Positions 36,409 through 52,500 of a DNA stretch of 64,000 nucleotides are shown one piece after another. Within the stretch, counting starts at the first letter, position 1; every line of letters starts with the position of its first letter. Position numbers and translations under genes: made by a program. The DNA comes from Porites lutea (taxonomy: Eukaryota; Cnidaria; Anthozoa; Scleractinia; Poritidae): positions 10,949,278-11,013,277 of the forward strand of contig NC_133206.1 of the NCBI RefSeq assembly GCF_958299795.1. The letters are read 5' to 3'. The notes below the pieces were generated by a model. It did no database searches, was not told the DNA's origin, and saw nothing but the letters and a program-made list of their open reading frames with translations.

Positions 36409-36546
36409 TAATAAACTGGGCACATAGTTGTTTGATTGACAATTTGCAGCACTTTGCTCTGTTTTACGTAGCATGCTCGCAGCGTGTTGGTTTCGTTTCA
36501 TATCAAAGACAGCACAAGATATACAAGGAGGTCTTTCGCAGATTAA

Positions 36547-38811
<2,265 letters not shown>

Positions 38812-39098
38812 AGAGCTTGAACTTTAGGAGTAAAAGTTGTTATACTCTCTTCGTAAACGCAGTCATGCATTTGACGCTACTTTAATTTGTTGACTTCTGG
38901 AGCCACAAGAGGTCATATTCAACTGGTTTTCAATTTTGTTTCAGAAAACTGTAGAAAAGTTTGCAAACTTAGATAACAACTTTCAAAATACGTTGCAGCA
39001 TCTCTCGCTTCGTGACTATCAAAAGTGAACTTAAACGAATGTTATGAAAAGCTTTGCATCGTTGTTTATACTTCAGGTTTAGCAGTTAAAGAAGTTTC

Positions 39099-39104
39099 AA
39101 TAAA
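39099..39104 (+). terminator. AATAAA polyadenylation signal, actin 2
   Basis: AATAAA lies 288 bp after the stop, followed within 25 bp by TTGTTGTGTGTCC, a good GU-rich downstream element. Confidence 0.7.
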
Positions 39105-40640
39105 ACTCGTTTCCTCTTAACCAACGTTGTTGTGTGTCCATAGGTCATGGAAAAGAAAATAATAATATACAGATTCAAGCACATCCTTTCCTCGCTTCTT
39201 ACCTCTGCATTTATTTCATTAAAAAATGCAAAAAAGAAAACAAGTAAACACGTGCAAATAACTTAATACAAAATACTAGGTAGCCTGATAAGATCCCGAC
39301 CCGCAGTCAAACTGTATGTGAAGCATTTTGGCGTGATACGTAATATACAAATAATATATGAATACATACTAAAACTTGAGCGAATCGAAGGGTGACTTAC
39401 CGAATTACTAGCCCAGGTTCCTTCGCGCTGGGGTAAAAATAAGCAGCATACTCCCTCAAATAGCAGGAAGATTTCCGGGTTGGAATACGTGCATTTTCTA
39501 TTGACAGGTTTAAGTGCACATGTCATCGTTTTCAATTTTCTCGAACTCCCCCTCAACTTTCAAGTCGACGCAAGCGCGTCAACAAATTAAAAGGAGGAGA
39601 AAAGTAAGCCTGCGTAGAAGTCCTTTCCGATTTCCTTTAGCCAAGAGGTCAGACTGCACGATACCCATGAGGGCGAGCACAAAATTTGGGGATAGGAGCG
39701 GTAGGGGGCGGGGGAATGGACGGGGAAGGAAGGGGAAAAGCTGACAGTTTACCGAACGCTGTTCGCCAACGAACGGGAGGCAATGACGTATTGCGATTTT
39801 TGACAAAAACGAATCATTAAACTTGGTGTTCTTTAAATTTTTTTCCGTCCGTCAAATGTGAAAAGGAGTAATTCTTTGACATTCCAAGTAACCATAACAA
39901 CCCTGCAACCCGTGTTAAATCCAATGTAAAGAGGGTTAAGATCCTCTTTAAAACAACAATTTAACATCAAACCGATTTTGAGGAATAAGCGTTTTTATGT
40001 TGTAACCTTGCTATGGTAACTTGGTGTTAAAAATAAAACACCTTATTCAATAGTAACTGGGTATTTGTTTGATGTAATCAATGTAGGGTAAAACAAGGAA
40101 GGTGTCGATCCGACAATGGTGAAGTCCTAACAATGATGAGCCGTCTACGCCCTTTCTTCGGTGAGTCGGGGGGATGCCTTCTTTTCTGAAAGTCTGAAGT
40201 TTTCTTTAGTCTCGCTTCTCTGAATTTATAAATAGGATACACCTAAACACAGGCTAAATAAAGAGTTGGGATTGTGATTTCCCTTTTAAAGAGCATCTAT
40301 AAGCACTGAACTTTCAATAAAAACACTTCTTAGTTGACCTGGAAATGTTACGTTTAATTAATCAATTCCCCTGCATCCAGTTTAATAGATACCAGTATAT
40401 CTAGTTTGAACCTACGTTGCAAATAATTTTCCCGGTTATCTGTTACTTATAATATGTACATGATTGTAAAACTGTGACAATGTTAAGATAAAAAAAAGAT
40501 TGAGAATACAAAAGCTAAACGGACTGAATAATGATCAACAATATTTGAACTATTTCTAATCATATGCAAGGATGATAGCTTGTAAAGGTTAAAAAACATC
40601 CAGAGAGACAACCTCCTATTCTCACATTTTTTGTTCTTAA

Positions 40641-41016
40641 AGGGGCTACGTCGCGTTATTTGCTATGTTTTCAAAATAAGAAAACGTTTTCCGAAACAGT
40701 TGAAATAAAAACAATAATGGTACAGCTTTGTTATTAAAAACTATATTCAAGCATCAAAACTGTTTCAAGTCGTCTTTTGCTATGGATGGTAAGAATGGAC
40801 GTAGATTAAAACTTGAAATGTTGGGCCAACGTTTTTAAGTTTTAATGCTATCCTTGCAAAAATCACCTAAAAAGTTATAATGGTGAGTGCTTCCTGGTGA
40901 CATATTTATTGATATGTTCTTCATAACTCTTCAGGTGTGGAGTATTTTTTGAATAGGTAAAGGCATTAAGTAAAAAATCGACCTAAAAAAGGCTATATCT
41001 TCGTGAAACAGCCCCT
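40641..41016. mobile_element. TTAA-target TIR element (Kolobok- or piggyBac-like)
   Basis: The ends AGGGGCTACGTC and GAAACAGCCCCT are inverted, and TTAA flanks both (40637-40640, 41017-41020). The element is 376 bp and non-coding. TTAA targets are used by piggyBac and Kolobok; the AGGGG start favours Kolobok, without certainty. Confidence 0.65.
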
Positions 41017-41044
41017 TTAAGAAGTAAAAGCGTCTACCCTACTT

Positions 41045-41208
41045 GCAGTGGTTTCATTCCAGTATGGTTTTTAGCCCAGTTTACGAAGTCGTTCACATCA
41101 ACTCTCAGGGACGTACAATCGTAAACAAGCCAACCTACGCGAATCATGGCAGCGACGCAGACGACTTTTAAACATTACATAAAACCCATGCTGGAAAGAA
41201 ACCACTGC
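41045..41208. mobile_element. Palindromic MITE, GCAGTGGTTTC ends
   Basis: GCAGTGGTTTCATTCCAGTA is mirrored by CATGCTGGAAAGAAACCACTGC-type sequence. A second copy with the same CTTTCCGGCATGG / CCATGCCAGAAAG arms is at about 42696-42872. Confidence 0.65.
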
Positions 41209-41601
41209 TAACAAGGTAAAAACGCGTGTATACGAAAAAGGAAAACAAAAGCAATACACTGACAATACACTGGCGCTTCAGTAGTTATAAGAGGAGAGTT
41301 TTCGGGATTATCATAATCAACGGAGTCTACCTGTCAGTTAACCCAAATCTGTCGATACCTTCACTCTCAAAAAGAACATGATGTCTACCAAAGCAAAAAA
41401 ACACTTTTTTTCGTCTCTTTAGCAATTGGCTTTCGAAATATATATATATTTTTGAATTAAATCTATGAAAAGGTAAAAACAGCATTGTGCATGTAAATTT
41501 GCATTGCAGTTTATTACTGATAACAAAAGTTGATTTTACTGGCTTTGGTAATACATTAGTGACGTCAAACTAGTTTTATGTTTGTAGTGATTTTCCAGTT
41601 C

Positions 41602-41607
41602 TTTATT
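41602..41607 (-). terminator. AATAAA polyadenylation signal, cytohesin
   Basis: It reads AATAAA on -, about 60 bp after the stop codon, which would give a short 3' UTR. Confidence 0.5.
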
Positions 41608-41667
41608 GTAAACCTATTCTTTTGTTTAGTAATAAACCAATTTTAGCCCCGGATAGTCGTCGCGTGC

Positions 41668-44600
41668 TCAATTTGATGCCGCTTGCGTTACTTTCTTCTT
41701 TCTTGCTTGAAGCATGTCATAGAATGGATCAAATATCATACTGGCCCTGATTAAAAAAAAAGGAGTAAATTGAAAACTTAATTATGCTGTGATTATAATC
41801 AAACAAGGAAGAAGATTAGAAGATAATGACAAATCCAAGATGTCATTTAACTGAGTTGCACATCCTAGCCTGCGTAGCAAGCGTTTTCAATCGAGCCATT
41901 GCGCGAAAGCTGGAGTGGAAGCAAAAGAAATGGCAGATCGAAATCGAAGGGGGAGGGGAAAGTGGAAGGAGGAGTTTACTTCTCTTCCCCCCCCCCTCCC
42001 CCCCCCACTCCTCACCTTCATTCCCCTAATTTGCACTCGTCCGAACTTTCTCGACAAACTCGCGTGGAAACGTTTGCTAGTACCCAGGCTAATTGCTTCT
42101 TAGAGATGCTCTTGCCAAGGGAATGAATTCACCTCGTTCTACTCAAGAAAACGTGTACTTTAAAGAGCCTGGACACATCAAAATGAAACTCACTTTATAC
42201 AACCAATCCAAGTTTCTCTTTCCTGAGATGATTCTGCACATATACGATACACATCATGGTGACCTACAAAAAACAAAACAGTGGTTTATCAGATTGGAAA
42301 GAACATCACGCTAATAAGGCAGAAACAAAGTACTCAACAGTGACTGTATTATTCATCAGAACAGACCTTCCACAACTTTTCCTTCGGAGTCTGTTTTACA
42401 AGCCTTTATGAGACTAGAAGAATTATCCGCAGAATATATCTCAAAGCAATACTGAAAAAAGAAACAAAAGCAGAGTACAGTTAGCTACAATACTTACAAT
42501 CTTGCAATATAAACCTTTTAACTTATTTAACTGTTTTTCATCTAAAGCTAGCAGAGAAAGTGTTACCTTTCTTTTGGAATCTTGGACTTCCCTCACTTGA
42601 AGATTTTCCAAGGGAATAATACCACGAGGCTCCCTGTCCTGTCAAATAAAAACCATTCATTAATTACGTCTTCATAATGATAATTACCCTACGAGCAGAC
42701 GTTTCTTTCCGGCATGGCTTTTAGCATTTACGAAGTCATTCGCGTGACTTGTCAGTCCCGTAGTTGGTTTGTTTACACCCCGCGAGAAATAGGGCGTAAG
42801 CAAACCAACTACCGGAATGATAAGCCACGCAAACGCAAAGCCATGCCAGAAAGAAACCCTTGATCGCAGGGTAAATGACAATTAGACATCTACAAGGGAG
42901 CAAAATAACGCCGCTAGGAAAGTGAGAGTTGTTTGCACACTTTATTTCTCGAAAACGAAGCTCAAACTAGCGAAAAAAAGTCCTGAACAGTGCTTATTTG
43001 TTTACTAAAACAAAAGTCACATAAAAAAAATTAAGCAATTTTAAAGCACTGTAAAAAATGACTTAAAAAGCCTAAGGACGTTCTTGCACGAACTCCCTCA
43101 TTATTACAACAATTGAGAATAAGGGTGGGTATGTATGTACTGGTTAGCAATGACCAGGACCTGGTAGGGGGAAGTGGAATGGCAAGTACTCTACTTTCTT
43201 ACAGGAAGAGGCACCAACCCAAGGTCCAGCCCCTCTGCTCCTTACCCTTTTATACAACATTTTTGACAAAAAGGGTAACCATGATGTGATCCCGCGGATC
43301 AGGATACTCACAAAACCCTAGTCAAGTAATATATCAAGCATGAGACGCAGTGTTTGATCACCAGATGAAACACTGAGAAGAGAGTTGAAAATACGATGCG
43401 CAGCCGAGTATTTTTGACGAACTTTGAGGTGATATAACTTCTCAAACAAAACGATTTTAGAAGGAGAAATTAAGGGTTCCAAAAATGAGCAGTTTTTCAT
43501 CTGCATTCCAAACACTCATTAAACATTAAAGTCCTTTCAGTAAATTTGTCTTTTCTTCATGAATTATTGATGAATTTGAAAAGTTACTCTGCTTTTTTCT
43601 TACCCCGACATTCTTGAAGTAATATAAGCAGTTATCTTTTAGGATAAAGTATCGCTTTCTCCAACTTTTGTGCAAACCACCTTAAAATAAAGTGAGAAAT
43701 TGATTGATTGACTTTTTTTACAAAACAGGTGCTGAAACATAAAACATGAATATTTGAAGTAACCTACATGTAGATCTCATTACTTATATTTGACATTGAA
43801 AACCAAGGCTTATCACTTCTCCAGTGAAGTAAGAGATTACATGATAATGAAATTGAAATGCAATAAATATTGTTCTTTGAGGGTAGCAGAAAATAAAACA
43901 TTAAAGAACGATATAAATCTGACAGGGAAATAACATTCTTCAATAAATCTGCAACGCCTTGGTGAGTGGATGTTATTGAAATAGAATTACATCCTGAATC
44001 GATACCCCGGGAGATCAAATTTTACCTTCTTTTGTGAGCCAGCCTTCTCTATCTGGATTGAAAAAAGTTCTGGTGATATCATTGCCATCATCTTCTGGGA
44101 TCTTGAATTGTTCATTCTTGATGCTTTCAAACAAGCTCTACAATAAGCAAAAATTCATTAAACAAAATGATACCATCTTAATCTTCATTACTACTGCAGC
44201 AAATGGATCATGCCGCAGTACACTTTACCTGGTTATTCCTAGCTGTTTGAATTCCACCTAGTTGTTATATTAACGCAGAGCTTGAAATCTTAGTGACAAC
44301 AGCCCTGTGACCAAGTGCAGCATCCATTCATTGATAACATTATAGTAATGACTGAGCCGATGTACCAAACACATGGCTATTAGGCCTGGGTTCAAAACTG
44401 CATCCCAGGAACAATGCTCGACATAGATCTTACTCAATTAATATTGAGTCTTTCTCAAGTATTCCAAAATCAAGCAAGTAAAAGAAAGGTCCTGCTGGCA
44501 GGCTGCTACTTTTAGTTTAGGTGAATTTAAAATAATAAAATTCATAAGCGAAAAAAGTCAAGAAGTCTGAAATGGGTATATCCAACACTTAACCAATACA

Positions 44601-46466
44601 AGAAGAATATTGATAATGGAATGCAAGTCAGAACCATCATTATTTTGTTTGCACATTTAAAAGGCAAAACAATGACAAAGGTAGCAAGCAGTTCCCACCG
44701 TCAGAATGTCAGTTGGAAGATCTTCTCCACAGTTGATTCCTCTGTTCATTTGAATAAACCTTTCAATGGTAGGCTGGAAAGAGCAAAGTGGAATAGTAAA
44801 CCACCATTCATTGTAACAGGGCAGTAAGCCTATACATAATAATGTACATGTGTCACCCCAACTGTCATGGACACCCAACAATATTGTTTTCTCTAAAATA
44901 ATGGTTTGAAGAAGCAACTACTGCCTAGAATTTTCTATAGTATGAGGGGCAGCTAAAAATTCCTAGATGAGCATTCCATTTATCTACGATTTTTGAAGCT
45001 TATCTATTAAATTCCCTATGATTTTTTGAAGTTCAATTTTTTTTTCATTTCTCTCCCTAGTTAAAGCTATATTTCGTAGAAAAAGTAACCTTTTTTTGGA
45101 TTAAAAAATGTAATGGAGAGAGCAGAAAAATTTTCACTTTGATAATTCTTTAAATAGCATCTATTGTTTTTGGGAAAATAATAAGTGAGGCCCTTGTAAT
45201 TTTAAAAAGACTCAAGTTCCCCTAGGATGACAAAACAGATACAATATAGTGGATACTTAAAATACATTTCTAGAGACCTAAAAATAATACTGTGGATAGC
45301 CTAAAAAGTGTTTTCACTGTAGTTAGGAGAAAACCATCCTTGGGTGCCCTTAAACTGGGGGCTTGCTGTAACAGAGATTTAACATCTCATTAATATCTGG
45401 TGAATGAAAACTTAATTGCAGCCTTCTGTGAAACAGGAAAAAATTGGCATGCAAAAATATATGTGTTAACCCTTTAAGCCCCAATACCCACATATAAATT
45501 CTCCAAACTGATCTCCATACATTTCCTTACAGAATCAGTCGAGAGAATTTGAGAAAAGATCAAAGATTTTTCTCTGTGAGATCATTTTATTGTTACTTCT
45601 CGTAGACTTTGCTCTTGACAATTTATGGATATAGTTAGGAGAAAATTGATTTTGGTCACTATTGGCACTTAAAGGGTTAATTCTCTCCATAACTTTCAAT
45701 GGTCCATCTTCAATATATAATAAACTACTTTTTATAACCTAACAGAGTAAGTAGAAGTAAAGTCTTCATCTCACCTTATCCTTGACGCTTGGGTTGTGAA
45801 GACTTGTGTTCAACAAGATAAGTGAGAAACTTAAAACATAACAGGTATCTGTTGGTCAGGAAAAACTAGTTATTGTTCATACAGCTACATCAAAAAAGGT
45901 TGCTTTGGTAATTGGTCATTTCAGCATATGGAACAATGCAATGATTTAGTTGAGTGACCACCAAACAATAAATTCCCAATGCCCAATTCCTAAAGCCGAA
46001 AGCAGCCTTGTGGGGGGGGGGGGGGGGGGGAGGGTTATTTAATTTAGAAACAACGATGGTATCAGTTCTCCATAAAGAACTAGAATACAAAGTGGAAAAG
46101 CTGAAGCACAAGAAGTTTTAGGTCAAGCAGCCGAGGATCAGAATCAAATCCGATCTTCCAGTTGGTAAGAAAACCATCCAGGATCAGTCTACAAGAAGTT
46201 TTACAGTCGTGGTTGATTAATACAGTCTGTCACTTATTAGTGAAGAATAAATAGGGGAGGGGAGGGGGGCTTAATAGAGGATTTATGGTATATACCATAT
46301 GGTATGTAGCAAATCTCAATCAAAAAAACTCTTTCTTATAACTATTCAAACTGGTTACTTTCACTTTAAAATCTCTTGATTCTAAGAAAGGCTAATTCAG
46401 ACTAGGGACATACCTCACCCCACCCCCACCCCCCCCCTTAGAGGGCCTCATAATATATTCAAACCC

Positions 46467-46501
<35 letters not shown>

Positions 46502-49500
46502 GTTATTATTGTTATTATTATTATTACTATTATTATTATTATTATCATAATCACACTTTATATCATGTGGTAATATTTTTTGGCATACCAGATGACGTAA
46601 ACACTCCAGGGTTTTGATCGCAATATCTCTTGGCAAACGCTTCCATCATTCTGTCAATTTTCTGGGCCTCACCAGGAAGACGAAAGCTCCACAAAAACTC
46701 TCTGCAAAGTCATCGAATAAATACAAGTTGTATTAAAAAGCCATTACTTGTTTTCATTTCACCCTGACAGGGTTGAAGAAAAACATGTTAAGCTGCAAGC
46801 AAGCTTTCCCGGGGCGCTCTGGCAGCAGGGTAAAAAAGGAGGGAGAGCTTGCAGTCACGTTTCAGGAATTGAATTCCGTCTCTGTGTCCCCTGTGGCTAA
46901 GGCCATTGACAGAGCTGTCAGTTTTGGCCAATCGGCATGGAGTGGAAATATGTGTCGAATGTTAACAAACATAGAAACAGTGTGCGAAAGATAAATTTCC
47001 CACGAGTAAAAGAAACTGCAGTGACAAGATGAAACACCAGAAAATTGTTGAGTTCTCGTTTTCATAGGCAAGTCATTGAGGGTGCCAGATCAAAAGAAGA
47101 CCATTCAAAAAGTGGCAAACCACTGCTAGCGCCAGCTTCAGCCCTCAGCATTGAGACAACAGGATATTTTGTAAGCTTTGTGGCATACATCGAACTCAGA
47201 ATATCGTTCCTCCGAAAGTGTTTTGAAACAAAGATGTCTAGAACAACTAAATAAATTGCATCTCTCTCCTGCTATTAAAACAGATTACAAATTGACAGGA
47301 ATACACCAAACTCAATTTGCCTGTTGCATAAGATGCTAAAATTATACATTTTTCCCCCCTGCCACAATATAAACTCTACCGCAAGTCCTTTTCTTTCTAC
47401 TGCAAAGAAGCTAAAGCAACTAGCAAATTACCCACCCATAGTGTAATTTTAAAAGTGATAAATCTCTGAAAGAGATCTTATTGTTAGAGCAATATGTGAA
47501 ATATTTGAAAGGTTTCACGGCAATGAAGGTGTCTAGCCTGTTAGCCGGCAAGTAACTCTCCTGAGGGAACTTTGCGTCATTGCCGGATTAGAAATCAACC
47601 AATCAGCATTTCGCAACCTATTCTGATTTGAGAGAGGGCTATAACAAGCTGGAAATATTGCATGTTAAGATGACCACCTATGGTTTGCAATCATAGAGAT
47701 ACTTTGCTCCTCATGCCTGGAATAACCTGACTGATAATATCGGAATGTCTGAAATGCTTGCTTCTTTTAAATGCAATATTATAGACTATATTAAATTTTT
47801 TACTAAGAGTTGTGTATTTTATTTTGTTTTGTTGTTGCTGTTGTTTTTTTGGTGGTTTTTATATTATGACGCTATAAATAATTTTTTTGTCGGTTCTTAT
47901 ATTATGTAGTTCGGGGATACTAGCTCTATGTGCTACTCTACAATCCGAAATAAATAAAGTTATGAATGAATGAATGAATGAATGAATGAATTCTGGGATG
48001 CAGATATTCAAATTTATGAGACACGAGTGTAAGCTCTCCTTCCCCTCTTCACTCCCCCACCACCCTACCCCCAGGAAAACCCCATGAGAGCTTGCTCACA
48101 GACTAATGTTAAGCTAGCTGCATTGTGCCAAAAAAGTCATATTAGATCAAATGGAATTTACCTCAGGGCATCTACCAATGATCTTCCCTTAAAATCATGC
48201 AGTTCCACAAAGATTCGAAACACATCCAAGTTAAAATCTGCACTGTGGATTAAGATTAATGAAATAATTATTATTTAAGTTGTACAAGGAGGCAATGAAA
48301 ATAATGATTAAGACTGATATAAATGAAAAAATACATTTAGGTCGACCTCTCTTGGGACTGACAGATTATTTTCAACTAACTGTAATTAAATTTTAGAAAA
48401 ATCTTTTTGAAACTGAAAACCCAAAGCAATCACTACAACATTATCTGCATAAACAATAAACATTCATTAAAACAGAAGTCAGTACGCAAGCCTACCGTAG
48501 TCCCATTATCCATTTTACACTAATGTATTGGTATGTATGTTTATGTTGATTACCTCATCATCATTGAAATCATCCTCGTCAATGATATACAGGTTGTTGC
48601 ATTCCTCCTGTATCCCTACTATTTCTAAAAGTCATGTGGAGGGGGAAGAGGGCTTCTTCTTTGACATTATGGCCTAGGGGTGGGTGCTTATTTGGGGAAG
48701 GGCGCTTATTAGAGAGTGGGTTCTTATTCAAGGAAAAATGGTATATTATAATTAGTCATTTTCTTAGTGGTGTACGAATTACATTGTACCCCTGGTAAAC
48801 CATAACCATGTAGCTTCCAGGTGTTTGCCTTTGCCTTAACATGTACTTTGTTTATAAATAACCATTCTTCTTACTTTTCTCCAAGATAATTTCCAATCAT
48901 AGTTTTATTTAGGCCTTCTTCATGCATAAGGAACTCAGCAATGTCCTCTGGGGTGTTATTCAGCAAGTTGTTAGAGATCAGGTATTCCAATCCCTGTAAG
49001 ACAGAAAGACCAAGTCAAAATTAAGTATTAAAATACGTCACAAGTAACAGCATACAGTCCCAACCTTCACGAGTGACCACCTATCCAAAACATCAAAATT
49101 TTCCCAGCCTATAATTATAACCTCTTGTAAATGACCAACTTTCATAAGCGACCACAACCACTTTACAGCTGTTGGTATTATTTTTTTCCACTGACTTTAG
49201 TGAACCCTTGGTGCATGCTGTGGTCATGTCTAACACCACTCTTTTCACTTAATTATCTAAGCCATTAAATTTCAAAACTAATGTCTTGAATTTCATTTGT
49301 ATAATTTAAAAAAATCAATCAATCAATCAATCAAAATCTAATAATAATAACATAAAGCATTTACGGAGAAAAATATTAACTACTGACTAATGGGTCCAGT
49401 AGTTTTTTACCTTATCAGGATCAATGTTGAACTTCTTTTTTCCAGTAGATAACTGCTTAGCCCTTGGGTCTTCTCTAGAACTTTGAAAACAGTTTGTTTC

Positions 49501-52500
49501 AACAAAGAGATCTTATGTCTTATACGTACATCAGCAGGGTGGTAAGACCACAGGATAAACACATGCATGCTATAGTTTCAATACTTGATAAAAAAAAAAT
49601 TAAATAAAAAATAATAAAAACAACCAAACCAATGATATGTACTAAAAAGGTGTTGCAAATAAAATAAAATCACTTGGTTAGACTTTTCTCCTTTAGTTTG
49701 AATGCAAAAACTAGATAAAAAAGTTGTAGTTCTTAGTGAGGTCCTCTTAGTGGGGTTACGTATGTCCCTCATCTGAATCTTAAAAACTGTCATTTCGCAT
49801 ATTGAGGAGGAAGCCATGTCGCTGTTGGTATTTGCGCTTTTCTCTGTCACTGTCACAGTTCAACCCATCTTTGTGTAGCTTGTCACCATTTCTGCTGTCC
49901 TATGTCACTGTTTCAAGTCCATGTAATGTCGGAATTTACCCTAACAGGGCCTCCTTAGTGTGTATCAAAGGTGGCAAACAAAAAATCCATGCAACTTTGA
50001 CCAAGAGAAAAAAATTGGCCCCAAACTGGACATAATAGGCTTGTTGGCCCCACACCTTCAATTACTAGTCTAACAGTAATTTGCTATCCTTCACAGGTTA
50101 ACATTTATACTTGTACTACCACAGGCAGACCAAAAAAGCCGTTCAAGGCATTGTGATGCAAAATGTGATCTCATACATTTACTGCATTTTATAACAGCCC
50201 CTCTCAGCTTTATTCAAGTGATGGGAGAAATGTTTCATCAAATAAAGAGGTTTTCACCTTTTGATTGCAAAAGTCTATGGTAAAGTAAAAAAAAGATGAG
50301 GTATGTACAACAACTGAAACTATTACCCTGTAGGATTCCTATGGTCTGAGCAGCTTAAAATGTTCTCTTATTCAACTTACCCATTTTCCCTCTGATCCAC
50401 ACTGTCCATTTCTGCAGTAACCTCCGCAATCTCAGCCTTGAGACGCTGTAACAAATTAGTGAAAAATATAGTCAGACAAAGGCAATTACTTAGTTAGCCC
50501 TGAAACAACCCACAAAACAAACAAGCTTCAATGATCTAGGTTGCATAGACTTGAGACCTTTACTCTACACTCAAGGACTGAATTGCTAAAAAAAATATGG
50601 CCAGTTTCTACAGAGATTTTAATTATTCTGATTTTCATCAAAGAAGAATACAGTTGTTTAGTAACAACAGAATAAGGGTTGAATATGATCGATTGGTGAG
50701 TATAGTTCTAAATACAGTGGCCGATCCAGGGGAGGGGCCCAGGGGGCCCCGCCCCACCCCTTCCCATATTTTTAGACCAAAATGAGGCCCAAAAGGCCGA
50801 AAAGGATTTTTTTGAGACTGGGGCCCCCCTCTTATCTGAAGGTCTGGATCTGCCACTGAAATAGGACTGTTGTTGACAGTAACTGATGTTTCAACAACTT
50901 GTACAGTGGTCATCTTCAAATTCAAAGTGAGTTGTACAGTATATTGTCAGTTGGTAGTGTTAGACTGTTAATTGACCTGTTAATTAAGTTGCAATATTAT
51001 TTGCTGTCTGTTAGTTAAGCTACTCGCTGTGAAAACTCCAAAAGTGATTACAAAACTTCTGTTTAAATTAACATTTAAGTTATATGGCTCAATACCTGAA
51101 TTTCATCCAGCAACTCCGACTTTCTTTTCCTTATTTCCGTGAGGAGTGCCTCTTCTTTTGGGGTCAAACCTAAATCACCAGGATTTAAAAGATAAAAAAT
51201 TAAATACATTGTAAGCACTAGAATGATTTAAATGATTTTGGTTTATTAAAGTTGCTTTGAAAAATCTTTGAAAAACTTTTAGGGAGGGTGGCATCTTTAG
51301 GGGATTAAAGGGATCACGCACACTTCATAAGTTATCAGGTTTTCTCTAGACATATTTTTATCAGGGGTGACAAATAATAAGTCCAAGACTGGCTAAGATA
51401 TACTGAAACTTTTGTTGAAAAATTTGAGACTTCACAACAGTGACTCAAGACTGGGATAGACACTTTTTACATCCATTTTGGTTCGTCTTGTTTTCCAAGA
51501 CCAATGACTTTGTCTCTACCATTTGCTGAACCCTTTTATAAAAAAACGATTAGACCTTATAGATAATGCAGAGGGCAGGGTGTTACATGCATGATCAGGG
51601 TATGAGCTTAATGGGCTTAAAGATACCAGAAACTGAAAAAAATCCAATGACAATTTGCATTACAGTCAAACCCTGCTTTACGGACACCCGCAGTTTGCTT
51701 TGTCCCTGGGCAAAGAAAGTCCTTACATTTTCTCTAAATTCAACCCACTTAATATGAACACCCTGTTAATAAGGACACTTTCTATGGCCCTCTCAGTGTC
51801 CATATTATTTAAATGCATGTTGGCCATCAGATTAAACCATAACCCTGACATAAAAAAAACCTCTTTACAATAACCACTAAGGGGAATGAATGAGTAATAA
51901 CCAGAGGTTACAAAGTGTGGGCGGCAACGATAGAAGGTCAAAACGCTTTTGCTCCATTTTATTTGCGATGCTTTGCATAAGTTTCAAGTGACAGTCAAAA
52001 CACGCGTGATCAGATTACGAGTGACAGAAGGTCCAAACATGTGTAATCTAATTGTGTTCTGTGCATTCCTTTATTCTTAGCAGAAGTCCAAACGAATGCA
52101 GGCTATATAGGGTACATAAATGTGATGCATGCATAATAACAACCTGGAGATTAGGATTGTGGGTGACAAGAGGAGCCCACAACAATAAATTAAACATGCT
52201 TCTTCATACAAGAGCACCTAACACAAAATGACTCCAAACCTCAGTATGATACCCTCCTTGTCATGGGAATGTTAACCACAAAAATCTCTTACACTTATGG
52301 TACAGTAATAAATGTCTTCAAAAAAGAAGTGAGTAAATAAATCTCTCAATGTGGTCCAATTGTTAACTCTTTAAAATCTTCTCTGTTGATATCTTTTCAC
52401 TTTCAATTTTGAAACAGTGTCAACCACAAAAACAATGGGTAAAAAGATTCAGCGGGGAGAAAAAGAGTAAGCCAAAGAAATTTCGAATGTGGGGTATAAT

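Larger units (their letters stand above)
39105..41601. other. Intergenic between convergent actin 2 and cytohesin
   Basis: No gene is seen. It holds MITEs at about 39885-40030 (arms CAAGTAACCATAACAA / GCTATGGTAACTTGG), 40641-41016 and 41045-41208. Confidence 0.5.

Noticed and set aside
46448-46636. Poly-asparagine reading frame on -
   Set aside because: It is the (TTA)n microsatellite read as codons.
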